Below are positions 8,042 through 16,527 of a DNA stretch of 64,000 nt, in pieces; positions within the stretch are counted from its first letter, which is position 1; every line of letters starts with the position of its first letter. The DNA comes from CAVPCZ01 sp963779225 (GTDB lineage: Bacteria > Bacteroidota > Ignavibacteria > UBA10030 > UBA6906): the NCBI GenBank assembly GCA_963779225.1, contig CAVZWW010000003.1, positions 1-64,000 of the forward strand, in the 5' to 3' direction. A program made the position numbers and the translations under genes. Under the pieces are notes generated by a model. The model searched no databases. It was not told the DNA's origin and saw nothing but the letters and a program-made list of their open reading frames with translations.

Positions 8042-8941
8042 CTATTCCACCAGGCCTTTCGACGCGCACACATCACATTCGAACTGGAGAGTCGTGTGGG
8101 TGATCCGATTGCCGTCGCGCAGGATTGCCTCAATCCGCCGCTGCACCGCCGTTGTCTGACTCACAGCCATATCGTCCACATCAACATGCGCCTCGAAGTG
8201 AATGTCAGCATCGTTCAACTTCCAAATGTGTACGTGGTGCATATTCCGGACGCCGGGAACCGTCTCGACTGCTCGCTGCAGGTCATGGATATCGATCTCT
8301 GACGGTGAGGACATCATAATCACATTGACCGATTGCTTCACGATGTCGTATGTCTCCTTGATGATATAAAGGGATATAAGGATCGTGAGCACCGGATCGA
8401 TCCAGACAATATTGAAAGCCATGATACAGACAGCTCCAGTGATCACCGCCAGACTGGAGACGGCGTCACTCAGCAGATGAACGTATGCGGCACGAATATT
8501 GAGGTTCTCGTTGGAGCCCCTCTTGAGCAGTATCGTTCCAACGATATTGGCAACAAGACCCGCCACGGCAACAACGAGCATCAGGGTTCCGGTGATCGGA
8601 GTCGGATTGGAAAACCTCTCAATCGCCTCTTTGATCAAGAAGAAACTGATAGTAAGAAGCGTGCTCGCATTGATTACCGCCGCCAGAAGTTCCGCTCGCT
8701 TGAAGCCAAATGTATATTTTAGTGTTCGCGGTCTTTTGCTCAGCCGAATTGCAGCATAGCTGACGATGATGGCGACCCCGTCGCTTAAATTGTGAATCGC
8801 ATCCGAGAGGAGGGAAAGACTTCCGGAAAATATCCCGCCGGCAATTTCAACAATGGTGATGAGGAAATTCAGCAGCACGGCGATAAGGAGGTTCTTCTCT
8901 AAATGATCTCCTGCGATGGTGTGCGTATGACTCTGTGCCAT
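8042..8941 (-). CDS. Cation diffusion facilitator (CDF) family metal exporter
   Basis: The 299-residue protein has six transmembrane helices. Zinc-site motifs are SDAIHNLSDG in TM2 and HLLSDAVSS in TM5, and there is a cytoplasmic C-terminal domain with HHVHIWKLNDADIHFEAHV. The family exchanges Zn2+, Co2+ or Cd2+ for protons across the inner membrane. A short His stretch (SHTHTIAGDH) sits at the N-terminus and CDVCASKGLVE at the C-terminus. The start at MAQSHTH is chosen over a longer frame because GGAGG lies 4 bases upstream of that ATG. Confidence 0.9.
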   Translation of the reverse strand: MAQSHTHTIAGDHLEKNLLIAVLLNFLITIVEIAGGIFSGSLSLLSDAIHNLSDGVAIIVSYAAIRLSKRPRTLKYTFGFKRAELLAAVINASTLLTISFFLIKEAIERFSNPTPITGTLMLVVAVAGLVANIVGTILLKRGSNENLNIRAAYVHLLSDAVSSLAVITGAVCIMAFNIVWIDPVLTILISLYIIKETYDIVKQSVNVIMMSSPSEIDIHDLQRAVETVPGVRNMHHVHIWKLNDADIHFEAHVDVDDMAVSQTTAVQRRIEAILRDGNRITHTTLQFECDVCASKGLVE

Positions 8942-9089
8942 TGTCCTCCATTTCTCTATAGCACAAGAACACTTGCCCGGGGTAGCACGTGTTGAGATCA
9001 TCCAACTGGCAAATGTCATCAAATAACTCTGCAATTACAACCCGGAAAGCATCAGGTACTCTGCAAATCGGTTCGTGGTTCGAGTATCT

Positions 9090-9452
9090 TCAGACGGGGG
9101 CGAGTATGTGCCGGAACCAAGAAGAACTCGACAAAGTGGGCTCTCTATCTCCGGTGGAGAATGAAAGGTCTCTTGTGAATTCCTGCGTCAGTCTCTGCGC
9201 GGACGGAGGGCCCGAATCCTCCTTTCTGTAATGCCATTCCAGGATGAACTTGCAGCACCCGGCGACACGGCGCGCATCACTCACCGTTTTGGCATAATCG
9301 GACACCTCGTGAAACACCACGCCAAGGAACGTCGAGTCAAATGACCCATCGGCGAACCGAAGGACTTCTGCCGGGCAAACGTATGCACTGGTTCCGGTGT
9401 CCAGCGTGATGCCCGCAATATGCGAGGTGTGGAATGGGAACAAATTGTCATT
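9090..9452 (-). pseudogene. SAM methyltransferase C-terminal remnant
   Basis: The frame reads LRFADGSFDSTFLGVVFHE, then ARRVAGCCKFILEWHYRK, then GPPSAQRLTQEF. This is the second half of a Methyltransf_11-type enzyme, and the SAM-binding glycine loop upstream is missing. The upstream part of the open frame has no methyltransferase character and runs through a terminator hairpin. I treat it as a 5'-truncated pseudogene. Confidence 0.55.
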
Positions 9453-9598
9453 CGTGTACAGGGTGGCTGAAGAAGACTCAAATTCAAAGAAGAAGACGGG
9501 ACAAGGAGATACCGGCAATTGACCAGAAAACGGGATCACAAATCGGCAAATGGCTCGAAAGGATTGCACATGCAGTCGATAGCGGTCATATGAACGAA

Positions 9599-9628
9599 CA
9601 GGGCCTTCTGCCAATTCAGAAGGCCCTG
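9599..9628. terminator. Strong 12-bp hairpin
   Basis: Perfect arms CAGGGCCTTCTG and CAGAAGGCCCTG surround a 6-base loop. No T-run follows on either strand, so rho-independent function is uncertain. It lies between the methyltransferase remnant and the T9SS remnant. A related hairpin occurs at 16114-16141. Confidence 0.55.
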
Positions 9629-9681
9629 GGGGACCGGGGAGAGAAACAACGGAGCGACACAATCTCCTTCCCCTACTCCAT

Positions 9682-9960
9682 CTATTTCACAAGCGACATC
9701 TTCTTTGTGGTGGAATAGGCGCCGGCCTGCATTCTTGAGAAATAGACACCCGAAGCAACATGCTGGCCGCCGTTGTTCGTACCATCCCAATTCACAACGT
9801 ACGTCCCACAACACATTGTACATACCGACAGATTGTTGGCCAAAAGTAAACCTTCGTACCTCTCTCCCGAGTATATCATATATCGTTACCTGAACATCAG
9901 ATTTCGTTTTGAGCTGATACGGTATTGTTGTTGAAGAAGAAGGTGTGCGTGAGGGCCATA
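9682..9960 (-). pseudogene. T9SS sorting-domain protein, C-terminal remnant
   Basis: Two frames together give a type IX secretion C-terminal domain: TTIPYQLKTKSDVQVTIYDI and LGREVRRF in one, then NWDGTNNGGQHVASGVYFSR and MSLVK at the stop in the other. A frameshift lies near 9800, where VLWD is followed in another frame by NWDG. The passenger domain is absent. It shows that the genome encodes, or once encoded, secreted type IX cargo. Confidence 0.7.
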
Positions 9961-10221
9961 CCCCCGTGGCATATCAGTACAACGGAATCCCGGCAATCCT
10001 CTTTCGATGGGAGTGAGGGTAGCCCCGCCCCTCACGCACATCCATGCTCATGATGGGCCTCAGGCCGATCTTCTCCAGAACGTCCTTGAGAAAGAACACC
10101 ACGGGGCATTCCGGGCCACCGCTGCAGGAACCAGCCATTAAATCATTGTGACCTTCACGGCGTCGTTCACGACCAGGCACGAGACCGTCACGCTGTGCAT
10201 AGACCTTGTCGCGATAGCAGT

Positions 10222-12276
10222 TCAATCGCTACCATCCACATTATTGTCAGAGTCCCTATTCGGGAGCACGATGGAAAACTCAGTCCCCTTTCCTTCCGTG
10301 CTCGCGACATCGATTGTCCCGCCATGCTGGGCAACAATTTGCTGGGTAATCGAGAGTCCGAGCCCCGTGCCGTTGTCCTTCGTCGTGTAGTACAGATTGA
10401 AAATATTCTCCAGTACCCCGGTGGGCATTCCCGCTCCGTTGTCTGCAACAACAAACTGAACACTCTCCGGGACGGAGGTTGCGGTCAACGTAATGCGCCC
10501 TCCCTGTGGCGTAGCGTCAAGGGCATTCTGGAGCAGATTGAGAAGGGCCTGTTTCATCTGTTCCGGGTCAAGAAAGGCGGTTCCCGTTCCTTCAGCCGAA
10601 GTGACAAACGTAATGGCCTTCCCTCTCGCCTGGCTGGCGAAGAGCGAGGCAACATGGCTGATGAGATCCGGGACACGCGTCTGCCGCCGCGTAACCTTGG
10701 GCGGCCGCGCGAACGCGAGGAATTGTCGGATGATGGCGTTCATACGGCGGGTCTCCTCCTGCATTACCGTCGTCAATGCCCGGTACTCCTTCACTCCGCT
10801 CCGCGGGGTGAATTCCTTGGTGAAGCGCTGTGCAATCATTGCGATAGCATTAAGCGGATTGCGGATCTCGTGGGCCACACCCGAGGCAAGTTCCCCCATT
10901 GCCGTCAGTTTGTTGTTCCGTTGCAGGTCGCGTTCCAGACGCCGGGCTTCCGTCACGTCGCGCACAATGGCACTCCTGCTCTCGGTTGTGCCGGCTGTAT
11001 CCCGAATGGTTGAGAGCGAAACCTCCACGATGCGCCGAATATCTCCGGGCAGTACCAGGGACTTCTCAATGGATCCATCCGATCCGGCGAAGAATTCCTT
11101 CAGCATTCCCGCCTCCCCTTCAGCAAGAGCATTCACCACACGGCCTTCAACCTTGTCCGAACGTATTCCGAGGATTTCCGCCGCTCGCGCGTTGAAGATG
11201 GTGACCTTCCCGGTCGGGTCAACGGTGATTACTCCATCCCGCATCTGGGTAAGGATGTTGCCCGTATAGGTTCTGATGGATCGGTATCTCTTCTCCATCT
11301 GCTGGTAGTTCTGCTGCGCCATGAGAAAGACAAACGTCAGTGTGCCGATGACGAGGACAACGAGTGACATGATGACCGTGCGGCGCAGCATCCGAGTTTC
11401 CGCACTCCGCACTTCATCCATCGTCAGGCCGATACGGAGAACGCCGATAGGTGTTCCCCCGGGGGCAAAAGGACGAACCACTTCAAAGACCTCTGTGCCA
11501 TTGAACGGCTGAACTCGCGTGATGGTCGTATCCATAGCAATTGCCCGCATGATAAGCGAATCCGCACGGATCGAGGAAAGTTCCCTGACTCCACCGCTTG
11601 CAGCCATGATTCCCTGTGTGTCCTGAAGCGCAACGTAGACGATGCCGCTATTGTTCCCCAGATCCTGGAGAAGTTTGCCGATGCCGATAGTGCGTCGGAA
11701 TGACAACAGATCGGCCGCGTCCAAGTTGACGACAATCGCGCCGCCAGCAGGATGGGTACGGCGCACAGCCACGGCGTAGCGCTGGCCCTGCTCGATGCGC
11801 GCCTCTTTCAGCCCGATCATCATATGGTCAGCGTTGCCTTTTAGAATAGGTGCAAGAATTTCAGCGGGCGAGTTCTTTTCAGGGAGGTTTGCGTGATCTT
11901 CGCTGGAGGAGTGGCTGGAAACCACCTTCGTTCCTCTCAGGTTGAAGATGTTTATGCGATGTAGGTGATGTTCGGCTGCATATGAGGCAAGATCACCTGA
12001 GCGAAGGAGACCGGCACTATCGAGTTGTGCTATATACAGGGCGTTATCGAGCAGTCGCTCGGCAAGGAGATCCTCTATCTTCTCCATGGAAAGGAGATTG
12101 TTTGCTCCGCTCCGGTCAATGGTCCCCGCAAGTGCAAGAGCTCCTTCGCCCATCTGATGATAAAGCTCCTCACGGCTCTGGCGGAGTTCGATCAGGGCGG
12201 TGCCGATCATCAGCACAGCGACCACAACGGTGGCGGCAACAACATATCGGGGCTGGATATGTACGCGGGGTTTCAT
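10222..12276 (-). CDS. NtrB/ZraS-type sensor histidine kinase
   Basis: The 684-residue protein has TM1 at about 11-29, a large periplasmic sensor region, TM2 at about 301-320, and a PAS domain (NILTQMRDGVITVDPTGK at about 340). The HisKA H-box is SGVAHEIRNPLN with phospho-accepting His469, and the HATPase has LLNLLQNALDA, DNGAGM and GTGLGLS. It should phosphorylate the sigma-54 response regulator encoded at 14649-16016. It is the last gene of the unit that starts with two small exported proteins and an outer-membrane barrel. That order suggests that it senses an envelope signal related to those proteins. Confidence 0.92.
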   Translation of the reverse strand: MKPRVHIQPRYVVAATVVVAVLMIGTALIELRQSREELYHQMGEGALALAGTIDRSGANNLLSMEKIEDLLAERLLDNALYIAQLDSAGLLRSGDLASYAAEHHLHRINIFNLRGTKVVSSHSSSEDHANLPEKNSPAEILAPILKGNADHMMIGLKEARIEQGQRYAVAVRRTHPAGGAIVVNLDAADLLSFRRTIGIGKLLQDLGNNSGIVYVALQDTQGIMAASGGVRELSSIRADSLIMRAIAMDTTITRVQPFNGTEVFEVVRPFAPGGTPIGVLRIGLTMDEVRSAETRMLRRTVIMSLVVLVIGTLTFVFLMAQQNYQQMEKRYRSIRTYTGNILTQMRDGVITVDPTGKVTIFNARAAEILGIRSDKVEGRVVNALAEGEAGMLKEFFAGSDGSIEKSLVLPGDIRRIVEVSLSTIRDTAGTTESRSAIVRDVTEARRLERDLQRNNKLTAMGELASGVAHEIRNPLNAIAMIAQRFTKEFTPRSGVKEYRALTTVMQEETRRMNAIIRQFLAFARPPKVTRRQTRVPDLISHVASLFASQARGKAITFVTSAEGTGTAFLDPEQMKQALLNLLQNALDATPQGGRITLTATSVPESVQFVVADNGAGMPTGVLENIFNLYYTTKDNGTGLGLSITQQIVAQHGGTIDVASTEGKGTEFSIVLPNRDSDNNVDGSD

Positions 12277-12332
12277 ACCGTGTAATGTACTGAATTGCCG
12301 CGAGGGTTGGAAGCCCTGCCTACACGCGTTGT

Positions 12333-13466
12333 TCAGTAGGCAAAGGAGATCCGGGCTGCGACCGCGTTGTTCCGGTAATCATAGAAGCCATCGTTTGACG
12401 CATTGATAATGTGGTCATAGACCAGCGTCAGACGTAAGCCCAGGGATTCGATGGGTTTGTCGATTGAGACGGAGAACGTGGAGCGGTTGTCAATGCGTTG
12501 CGGCGCCACTACAGCCCCTGCAAGATCATATACCGGCCGATCGCTGTACCTGCGCAGCTGGATTGTCCCGGAAATGAGCAGACGGATGTCCGCCGGAAGC
12601 AGCTGCGTCACCAGCAGACTTCCAAGCGGCCCCTCATAGCCGTAGTGGTCGTCGAAGAGCTCATCATCGGTAAGCCTGCCGTCGGAGAATGTCAGATAGC
12701 GCGATTCTTTTTCCAGGCTTATCTGGTACTGGCCTGTCAGACTGAGTCCGGTTCCCTGGGCTACACCCTGGGCGATCTTCAGTGTGCCGATGAGTTGAGT
12801 CACTCCGGGAGTTGAGACACTCGCCATCTGTCTCCCCTTGCCGTAGCCTCCCGGCGATGCGGAGGCGGAATCGGCATTCGGCGTCATGTACTTCTTGTAG
12901 TCCAGGTCCGCTTGAAGCATGACCGTTGTCTTTGTCGGAAACGACACTCCACCTTGTAGGAAAGCGACATGTTCGGCGTAATTGAAGTCCAACAGTTCGG
13001 CAAACCACGCCGAGCGGAAAGAGTATCCACCTTTCAGCATGAACATGTCGGAGAGATAGTGCCGCATATTCAGGTGGAGAGCCAGCTGTGAATGGTCGTA
13101 CACCGTGTATTCGTCACGGTTGCTCCGGATCGAGAATGATCCTCCGGTGTTCAGAAGGGTTGCCTCGTTTGCGCCGAACAGCTGCGAATAGGTCATTCCG
13201 GTGGTGTGCTCATAGAACGAGCGGGAGGGAACAAGCGTGAAGAAATTTCCTGTCCCGGTGTAAAAGAGTTGCACATCGCTCGCATCAGTTTCCCAGCCGT
13301 AGGCCGTTTGCAGTGAGAGTTCCGTAATTCTGTCACCGAGCTGCAAACCGTTGTTGAATGCGTTGTCGTCGAGGAGCGTCCCCAGATACGCACCCGCGCT
13401 CCACTGGGCGGACGTGGACGTGCTCAAGAGCAAGCTGGCTGTGAGAACTGAAGCGAGCTTCCTCAT
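12333..13466 (-). CDS. Predicted outer-membrane beta-barrel protein
   Basis: The 377-residue protein starts with a signal peptide (MRKLASVLTASLLLSTSTSA) and consists of alternating hydrophobic/polar strands with many aromatic residues, ending in RISFAY, a typical terminal beta-strand with C-terminal aromatic. I recognise no enzyme domain; a channel or structural role is inferred. GGTGG lies 6 bases before the ATG. The ATG overlaps the upstream gene's stop by four bases, so the two are coupled, and the histidine kinase follows 56 bases later. Confidence 0.75.
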   Translation of the reverse strand: MRKLASVLTASLLLSTSTSAQWSAGAYLGTLLDDNAFNNGLQLGDRITELSLQTAYGWETDASDVQLFYTGTGNFFTLVPSRSFYEHTTGMTYSQLFGANEATLLNTGGSFSIRSNRDEYTVYDHSQLALHLNMRHYLSDMFMLKGGYSFRSAWFAELLDFNYAEHVAFLQGGVSFPTKTTVMLQADLDYKKYMTPNADSASASPGGYGKGRQMASVSTPGVTQLIGTLKIAQGVAQGTGLSLTGQYQISLEKESRYLTFSDGRLTDDELFDDHYGYEGPLGSLLVTQLLPADIRLLISGTIQLRRYSDRPVYDLAGAVVAPQRIDNRSTFSVSIDKPIESLGLRLTLVYDHIINASNDGFYDYRNNAVAARISFAY

Positions 13467-13822
13467 GGCTTTCCACCTGATTGCAGGCGCCGCATTTTGC
13501 CTTTGCCGTCTGCTCCCATCATCAATCCGGCTCCGGCACCACGTTGGCGAATGCCAAGGCCACTGGCCCGCGTGTCACAAATCCCGTCACCATCCTCGTC
13601 GATAAATCTATCCTTACCCCGTCGGATCCCCGAACCCTTTCCCAAAACACGATCATCGATACCGTCACCGTTTGCATCGATGAACCCGGGACGGGTTGCT
13701 GCGGGCCCCGAAGAGGCAGGCCGGTGTGAGCCGGTTGCTGTGGAGTCTGGACCCCCTTGAGCGTACAGCGGCGAGGACACAAACACGAACAGAAGAATAA
13801 CTGCGCAGCTTATGCTCTTCAT
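13463..13822 (-). CDS. Small exported DGDG (calcium-loop) protein
   Basis: About 119 residues with a signal peptide (MKSISCAVILLFVFVSSPLYA). Two acidic loops, DANGDGIDDR and DEDGDGICDT, resemble EF-hand or thrombospondin type-3 calcium-binding loops. The C-terminal tail is rich in Gly, Arg and Lys. It is presumably periplasmic or surface located. Start chosen at MKSIS; upstream codons in frame lack signal character. It lies between a second DGDG protein and the barrel, overlapping the barrel's start by four bases. Function unknown; calcium or metal sensing is only an inference. Confidence 0.7.
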   Translation of the reverse strand: MKSISCAVILLFVFVSSPLYAQGGPDSTATGSHRPASSGPAATRPGFIDANGDGIDDRVLGKGSGIRRGKDRFIDEDGDGICDTRASGLGIRQRGAGAGLMMGADGKGKMRRLQSGGKP

Positions 13823-13888
13823 TGATTTCTCAAGGGAATAAGGGTACCCGGAGTCCGCACAACGTGGACCCCGGGTCAATGCCTTTAC

Positions 13889-14224
13889 TTACTTACCGCG
13901 TCCCTTCCCCTTCGGCCCGGTACCATCACACACCCCGGTGCCCGTGCAATCGCCTTTTCCTGCACCATTCCCCGCTTTACCGAATGCCGACTGGCCACCA
14001 CGCATCTTGCCAAATTGTTTCCCGGTGCCGTCCATCGGACGAACATAATCGGGATCCTGGCAGTTGATGATGCCGTCTCCGTCGTCGTCAAAAGACCCCC
14101 ACTTCTGCTGGGCATTGGCTTTGCCCGGAGCGGTCGTGGTTTGAGCGGATGCGGTGTCAACCGCGAGCGTGAAAACGAATGCCACCAGACCGATGGCAAG
14201 AGCGAGAGACAGAATGCGTTTCAT
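13889..14224 (-). CDS. Small exported DDDGDG protein
   Basis: About 111 residues. It has a signal peptide ending ASAQ, then WGSFDDDGDGIINCQDPDYV, a calcium-loop-like motif followed by CQDPDY, and a Gly/Lys-rich tail with CTGTGVCDGTG. AAGGAG lies 5 bases upstream of the ATG at 14224. It is the first gene after the candidate sigma-54 promoter at 14291-14306. With the next gene it forms a pair of related small secreted proteins whose job is unknown; they may be the main output of the local two-component system. Confidence 0.7.
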   Translation of the reverse strand: MKRILSLALAIGLVAFVFTLAVDTASAQTTTAPGKANAQQKWGSFDDDGDGIINCQDPDYVRPMDGTGKQFGKMRGGQSAFGKAGNGAGKGDCTGTGVCDGTGPKGKGRGK

Positions 14225-14290
14225 GACTACTCCTTTAATGATAATAGCGGTGATTGTTGAGGTTCGCTCGTAGCTTCTGATGGTAAGTAT

Positions 14291-14306
14291 GTCAAGGACC
14301 ATGCCA
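14291..14306 (-). promoter_or_regulatory. Candidate sigma-54 (-24/-12) promoter
   Basis: On the minus strand TGGCATGGTCCTTGAC matches TGGCACG-N4-TTGCW with the correct spacing; the -12 element is TTGA rather than TTGC. It lies 67 bases upstream of the first DGDG gene and about 70-100 bases downstream of the palindrome at 14367-14404. That is the normal architecture for an NtrC-type activator. Confidence 0.5.
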
Positions 14307-14366
14307 GAATGGAATGTCCGAAATTCCCCCTGATAACGACAATGACGGAATCATACGTATTGGATC

Positions 14367-14404
14367 TCGACAAAAGTGCCGAAGCTATTCGGCACAATAG
14401 TCGA
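14367..14404. promoter_or_regulatory. 38-bp palindrome, candidate upstream activator site
   Basis: The outer arms TCGAC/GTCGA and inner arms GTGCCGAA/TTCGGCAC are perfectly symmetric, separated by 4-base spacers (AAAA, GCTA, AATA). The centre is roughly 105 bases upstream of the start predicted from the -24/-12 element. This is the likely binding site of the response regulator encoded just upstream. Confidence 0.6.
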
Positions 14405-14549
14405 CAATTACGAAGAGCAGAAGCGGGATGACCGGAATGCTGAGCGAAATGCAACAGAGGAACGAATGGCACAGGAGTTGAATACAAAGTATGCAAGCAT
14501 GCGCCGCTCGCGCGTGCGGTTCGAACGCAGCTTCATTGCTGAAACACAA

Positions 14550-14579
14550 CACCGGGTGGCCCTTCAAAGCCACCCGGTG
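14550..14579 (-). terminator. Terminator after response-regulator gene
   Basis: Perfect 11-bp arms CACCGGGTGGC/GCCACCCGGTG with an 8-base loop. On the minus strand the hairpin is followed by TTGTGTTTC. It separates the response-regulator gene from the DGDG operon promoter. Confidence 0.65.
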
Positions 14580-14648
14580 CCTATTCTTGCACGAATCCAA
14601 TCCAGTGAGCCTGCCACAACCCAACGTTAATCAACAGGACAACCCGCC

Positions 14649-16016
14649 CTAGCGACTCCCCCACTTCTTCAGCCTGTACCGGAGGTTTCGTTCGGAGATG
14701 CCGAGGTCGCGTGCAGCTTTGGACTGGTTCCCGGCATTGACGCGGAGAGATTCGAACACGAGCTCCTTTTCAAGTTGTTCGACAGCGTTCGAGAGGTCGT
14801 GAGGCCGCGTCCCCGCGGACAAGACAGGTTCATTGCCGAGACCTTTCACGACCGCCGGCATTTCTTTCAACGTAATGATATCTCCGCGTGCGAGGATTAC
14901 GGCGCGCTGAATGATATTCTCAAGCTCACGGACATTTCCGGGATAGTCGTACCGTACAAGGGCATTCCATGCCTCCTTGGAAAAACTCAGACTCTTACGC
15001 CGTTGTTCCTTCGCGTAGCGGGCAAGAGAGTGTTCGATCATGGGAGGGATATCATCGCGTCTGCGGCGGAGCGGAGGTATTTCCACCGAAACGACATTGA
15101 GGCGGTAGTAGAGATCCTCCCGAAATGTTCCGGCCGTTATCATCTCCTCCAGATTCCTATTTGTGGCTGCAATCACACGAACGTCGACCTGAAGGATTTC
15201 CGAACCGCCAACGCGTTCAAACGTTCGCTCCTGGAGAACGCGGAGGAGTTTCACCTGCGTTGTGGCCGGCAATTCACCAATTTCGTCCAGAAAGATCGTT
15301 CCCCTGTCGGCAAGCTCAAAGCGTCCCTTGCGTTGCCGCTCGGCGCCCGTGAAGGCGCCCCGTTCATGACCGAACAGTTCGCTCTCAAGAAGGTTTTCGT
15401 TCAGTGCCGCACAGTTGACCGCCACAAACGCATGATCCTTCTGGAGGCTGCTGTAATGGATCGCGCGGGCGAGGAGTTCCTTCCCGGTGCCGCTTTCTCC
15501 CCGGATCAAGACGGACGCCCTGCTTTGCGCCACGCGCCCGGCAGTGTTCAGGACTTCATCCATGACAGAGGAGTGGGAAATGATACCCTTAAAGGAAAAC
15601 TTTTCGACGAGCTGTTCTTTGAGAAGGCGATTCTCGGAGAGCAAGTGTTGTCGTTCGCTGATACGGGCAATGAGAAGATCCACTGCTTCAAGATCGATCG
15701 GCTTGGTAAGAAAATCATAAGCACCATCACGCATCGCCTGTACGGCTCCCTCGATGGTGCCGAAGGCTGTCATGAGAACAACTGTTGCTTCAGGAAAAGC
15801 GGTGCGGATCTGGGTGAGCAATTCATGACCGCTCGTGCCCGGCATCCTGACGTCCGTGAAGACGATGTCGGTGGCAGATTTGCGGAGCTGCTTCATCGCT
15901 TCGTCGGCCAGGCCCGCTTCGACAACAGTGTGGCCCCGCTTCCTCAGATATCCTGCCAACACGCTCCGTTGCGGAGCGTCATCGTCAACGATAAGAATGC
16001 TTGGTTTATCAGTCAT
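14649..16016 (-). CDS. NtrC-family sigma-54-dependent response regulator
   Basis: The 455-residue protein has a receiver domain (ILIVDDDAPQ, phosphorylatable Asp55 in IVFTDVRMPG). The AAA+ domain carries Walker A GESGTGKE, the sigma-54 contact loop GAFTGA and Walker B TIFLDEIGE. A Fis-type helix-turn-helix ends the protein (NQSKAARDLGISERNLRYRL). It activates sigma-54 promoters after phosphorylation, presumably by the kinase at 10222-12276. The ATG at 16016 has GGGGAG 5 bases upstream; the longer open frame reaches 16133 without family support. It is separated from the target operon by a terminator and the palindromic site. Confidence 0.93.
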   Translation of the reverse strand: MTDKPSILIVDDDAPQRSVLAGYLRKRGHTVVEAGLADEAMKQLRKSATDIVFTDVRMPGTSGHELLTQIRTAFPEATVVLMTAFGTIEGAVQAMRDGAYDFLTKPIDLEAVDLLIARISERQHLLSENRLLKEQLVEKFSFKGIISHSSVMDEVLNTAGRVAQSRASVLIRGESGTGKELLARAIHYSSLQKDHAFVAVNCAALNENLLESELFGHERGAFTGAERQRKGRFELADRGTIFLDEIGELPATTQVKLLRVLQERTFERVGGSEILQVDVRVIAATNRNLEEMITAGTFREDLYYRLNVVSVEIPPLRRRRDDIPPMIEHSLARYAKEQRRKSLSFSKEAWNALVRYDYPGNVRELENIIQRAVILARGDIITLKEMPAVVKGLGNEPVLSAGTRPHDLSNAVEQLEKELVFESLRVNAGNQSKAARDLGISERNLRYRLKKWGSR

Positions 16017-16527
16017 GGCTCTCCCCGGTTGATGCCTTCTCCTTTGCCGGGGTCGGAGAAGACGTGTCTCTATAAGATGCTGCCAGTCGTCAATTGGAGT
16101 CGCACCAACAAACAGGGCCTCCTGGATTGGCAAAAGGCCCTTTGGGATTATGTAGAGAGAAGACGGAGCGATGCGTGCTCCAGACTACTTCAAAAAGGAG
16201 TCCGTAAGGAGGAATTGTTCCATCCATTACGCCGCCTGTCTTTTCCGGTTCACCTGGCTTCGGAATCTGTTGCTGCTCCCTGAGCCGCCCCCAGAAGTCC
16301 CCCCTGCGGGGTGCGCATTGACTCTGTCGTAGAAAAACAGGATCATACCATGCCTGGACGTCTGCACCCCCCGCACACGCACATGAGCGGAAGGACTGGT
16401 TCATGACTTTCGAAGAGGCAGAATCAGCCGTGGGCTTTCTCACCCCGGAGGGCCGAAGAGCTGGAAGGGTTCACCAGGTCGTCCAGGAAACCGTAGAAGG
16501 AACGAAGAACAACATCTGGCCCTCAAC
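16017..16527. other. Intergenic region with hairpin and IS fragment
   Basis: Over 511 bases between divergent genes I see a 7-bp hairpin (AGGGCCT/AGGCCCT, 16114-16141) resembling the one at 9599-9628. There is also a short minus-strand transposase tail at 16230-16280. Promoters for the response regulator and for the transglutaminase gene must lie here, but none is clear. Confidence 0.5.
16230..16280 (-). pseudogene. Tail fragment of the rve-type transposase found at 57762
   Basis: The minus strand encodes QQQIPKPGEPEKTGGV, nearly the same as RQQIPKPGELEKKCGAV at the end of the IS transposase at 57762-58794. Only this short piece is left, so it marks an old insertion. Confidence 0.55.

Noticed and set aside
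14376..14395. The inner dyad GTGCCGAA/TTCGGCAC considered as a rho-independent terminator.
   Set aside because: No T-run follows on either strand, the symmetry extends to a second outer arm, and a proper terminator for the upstream gene exists at 14550-14579; its position fits an activator site better.
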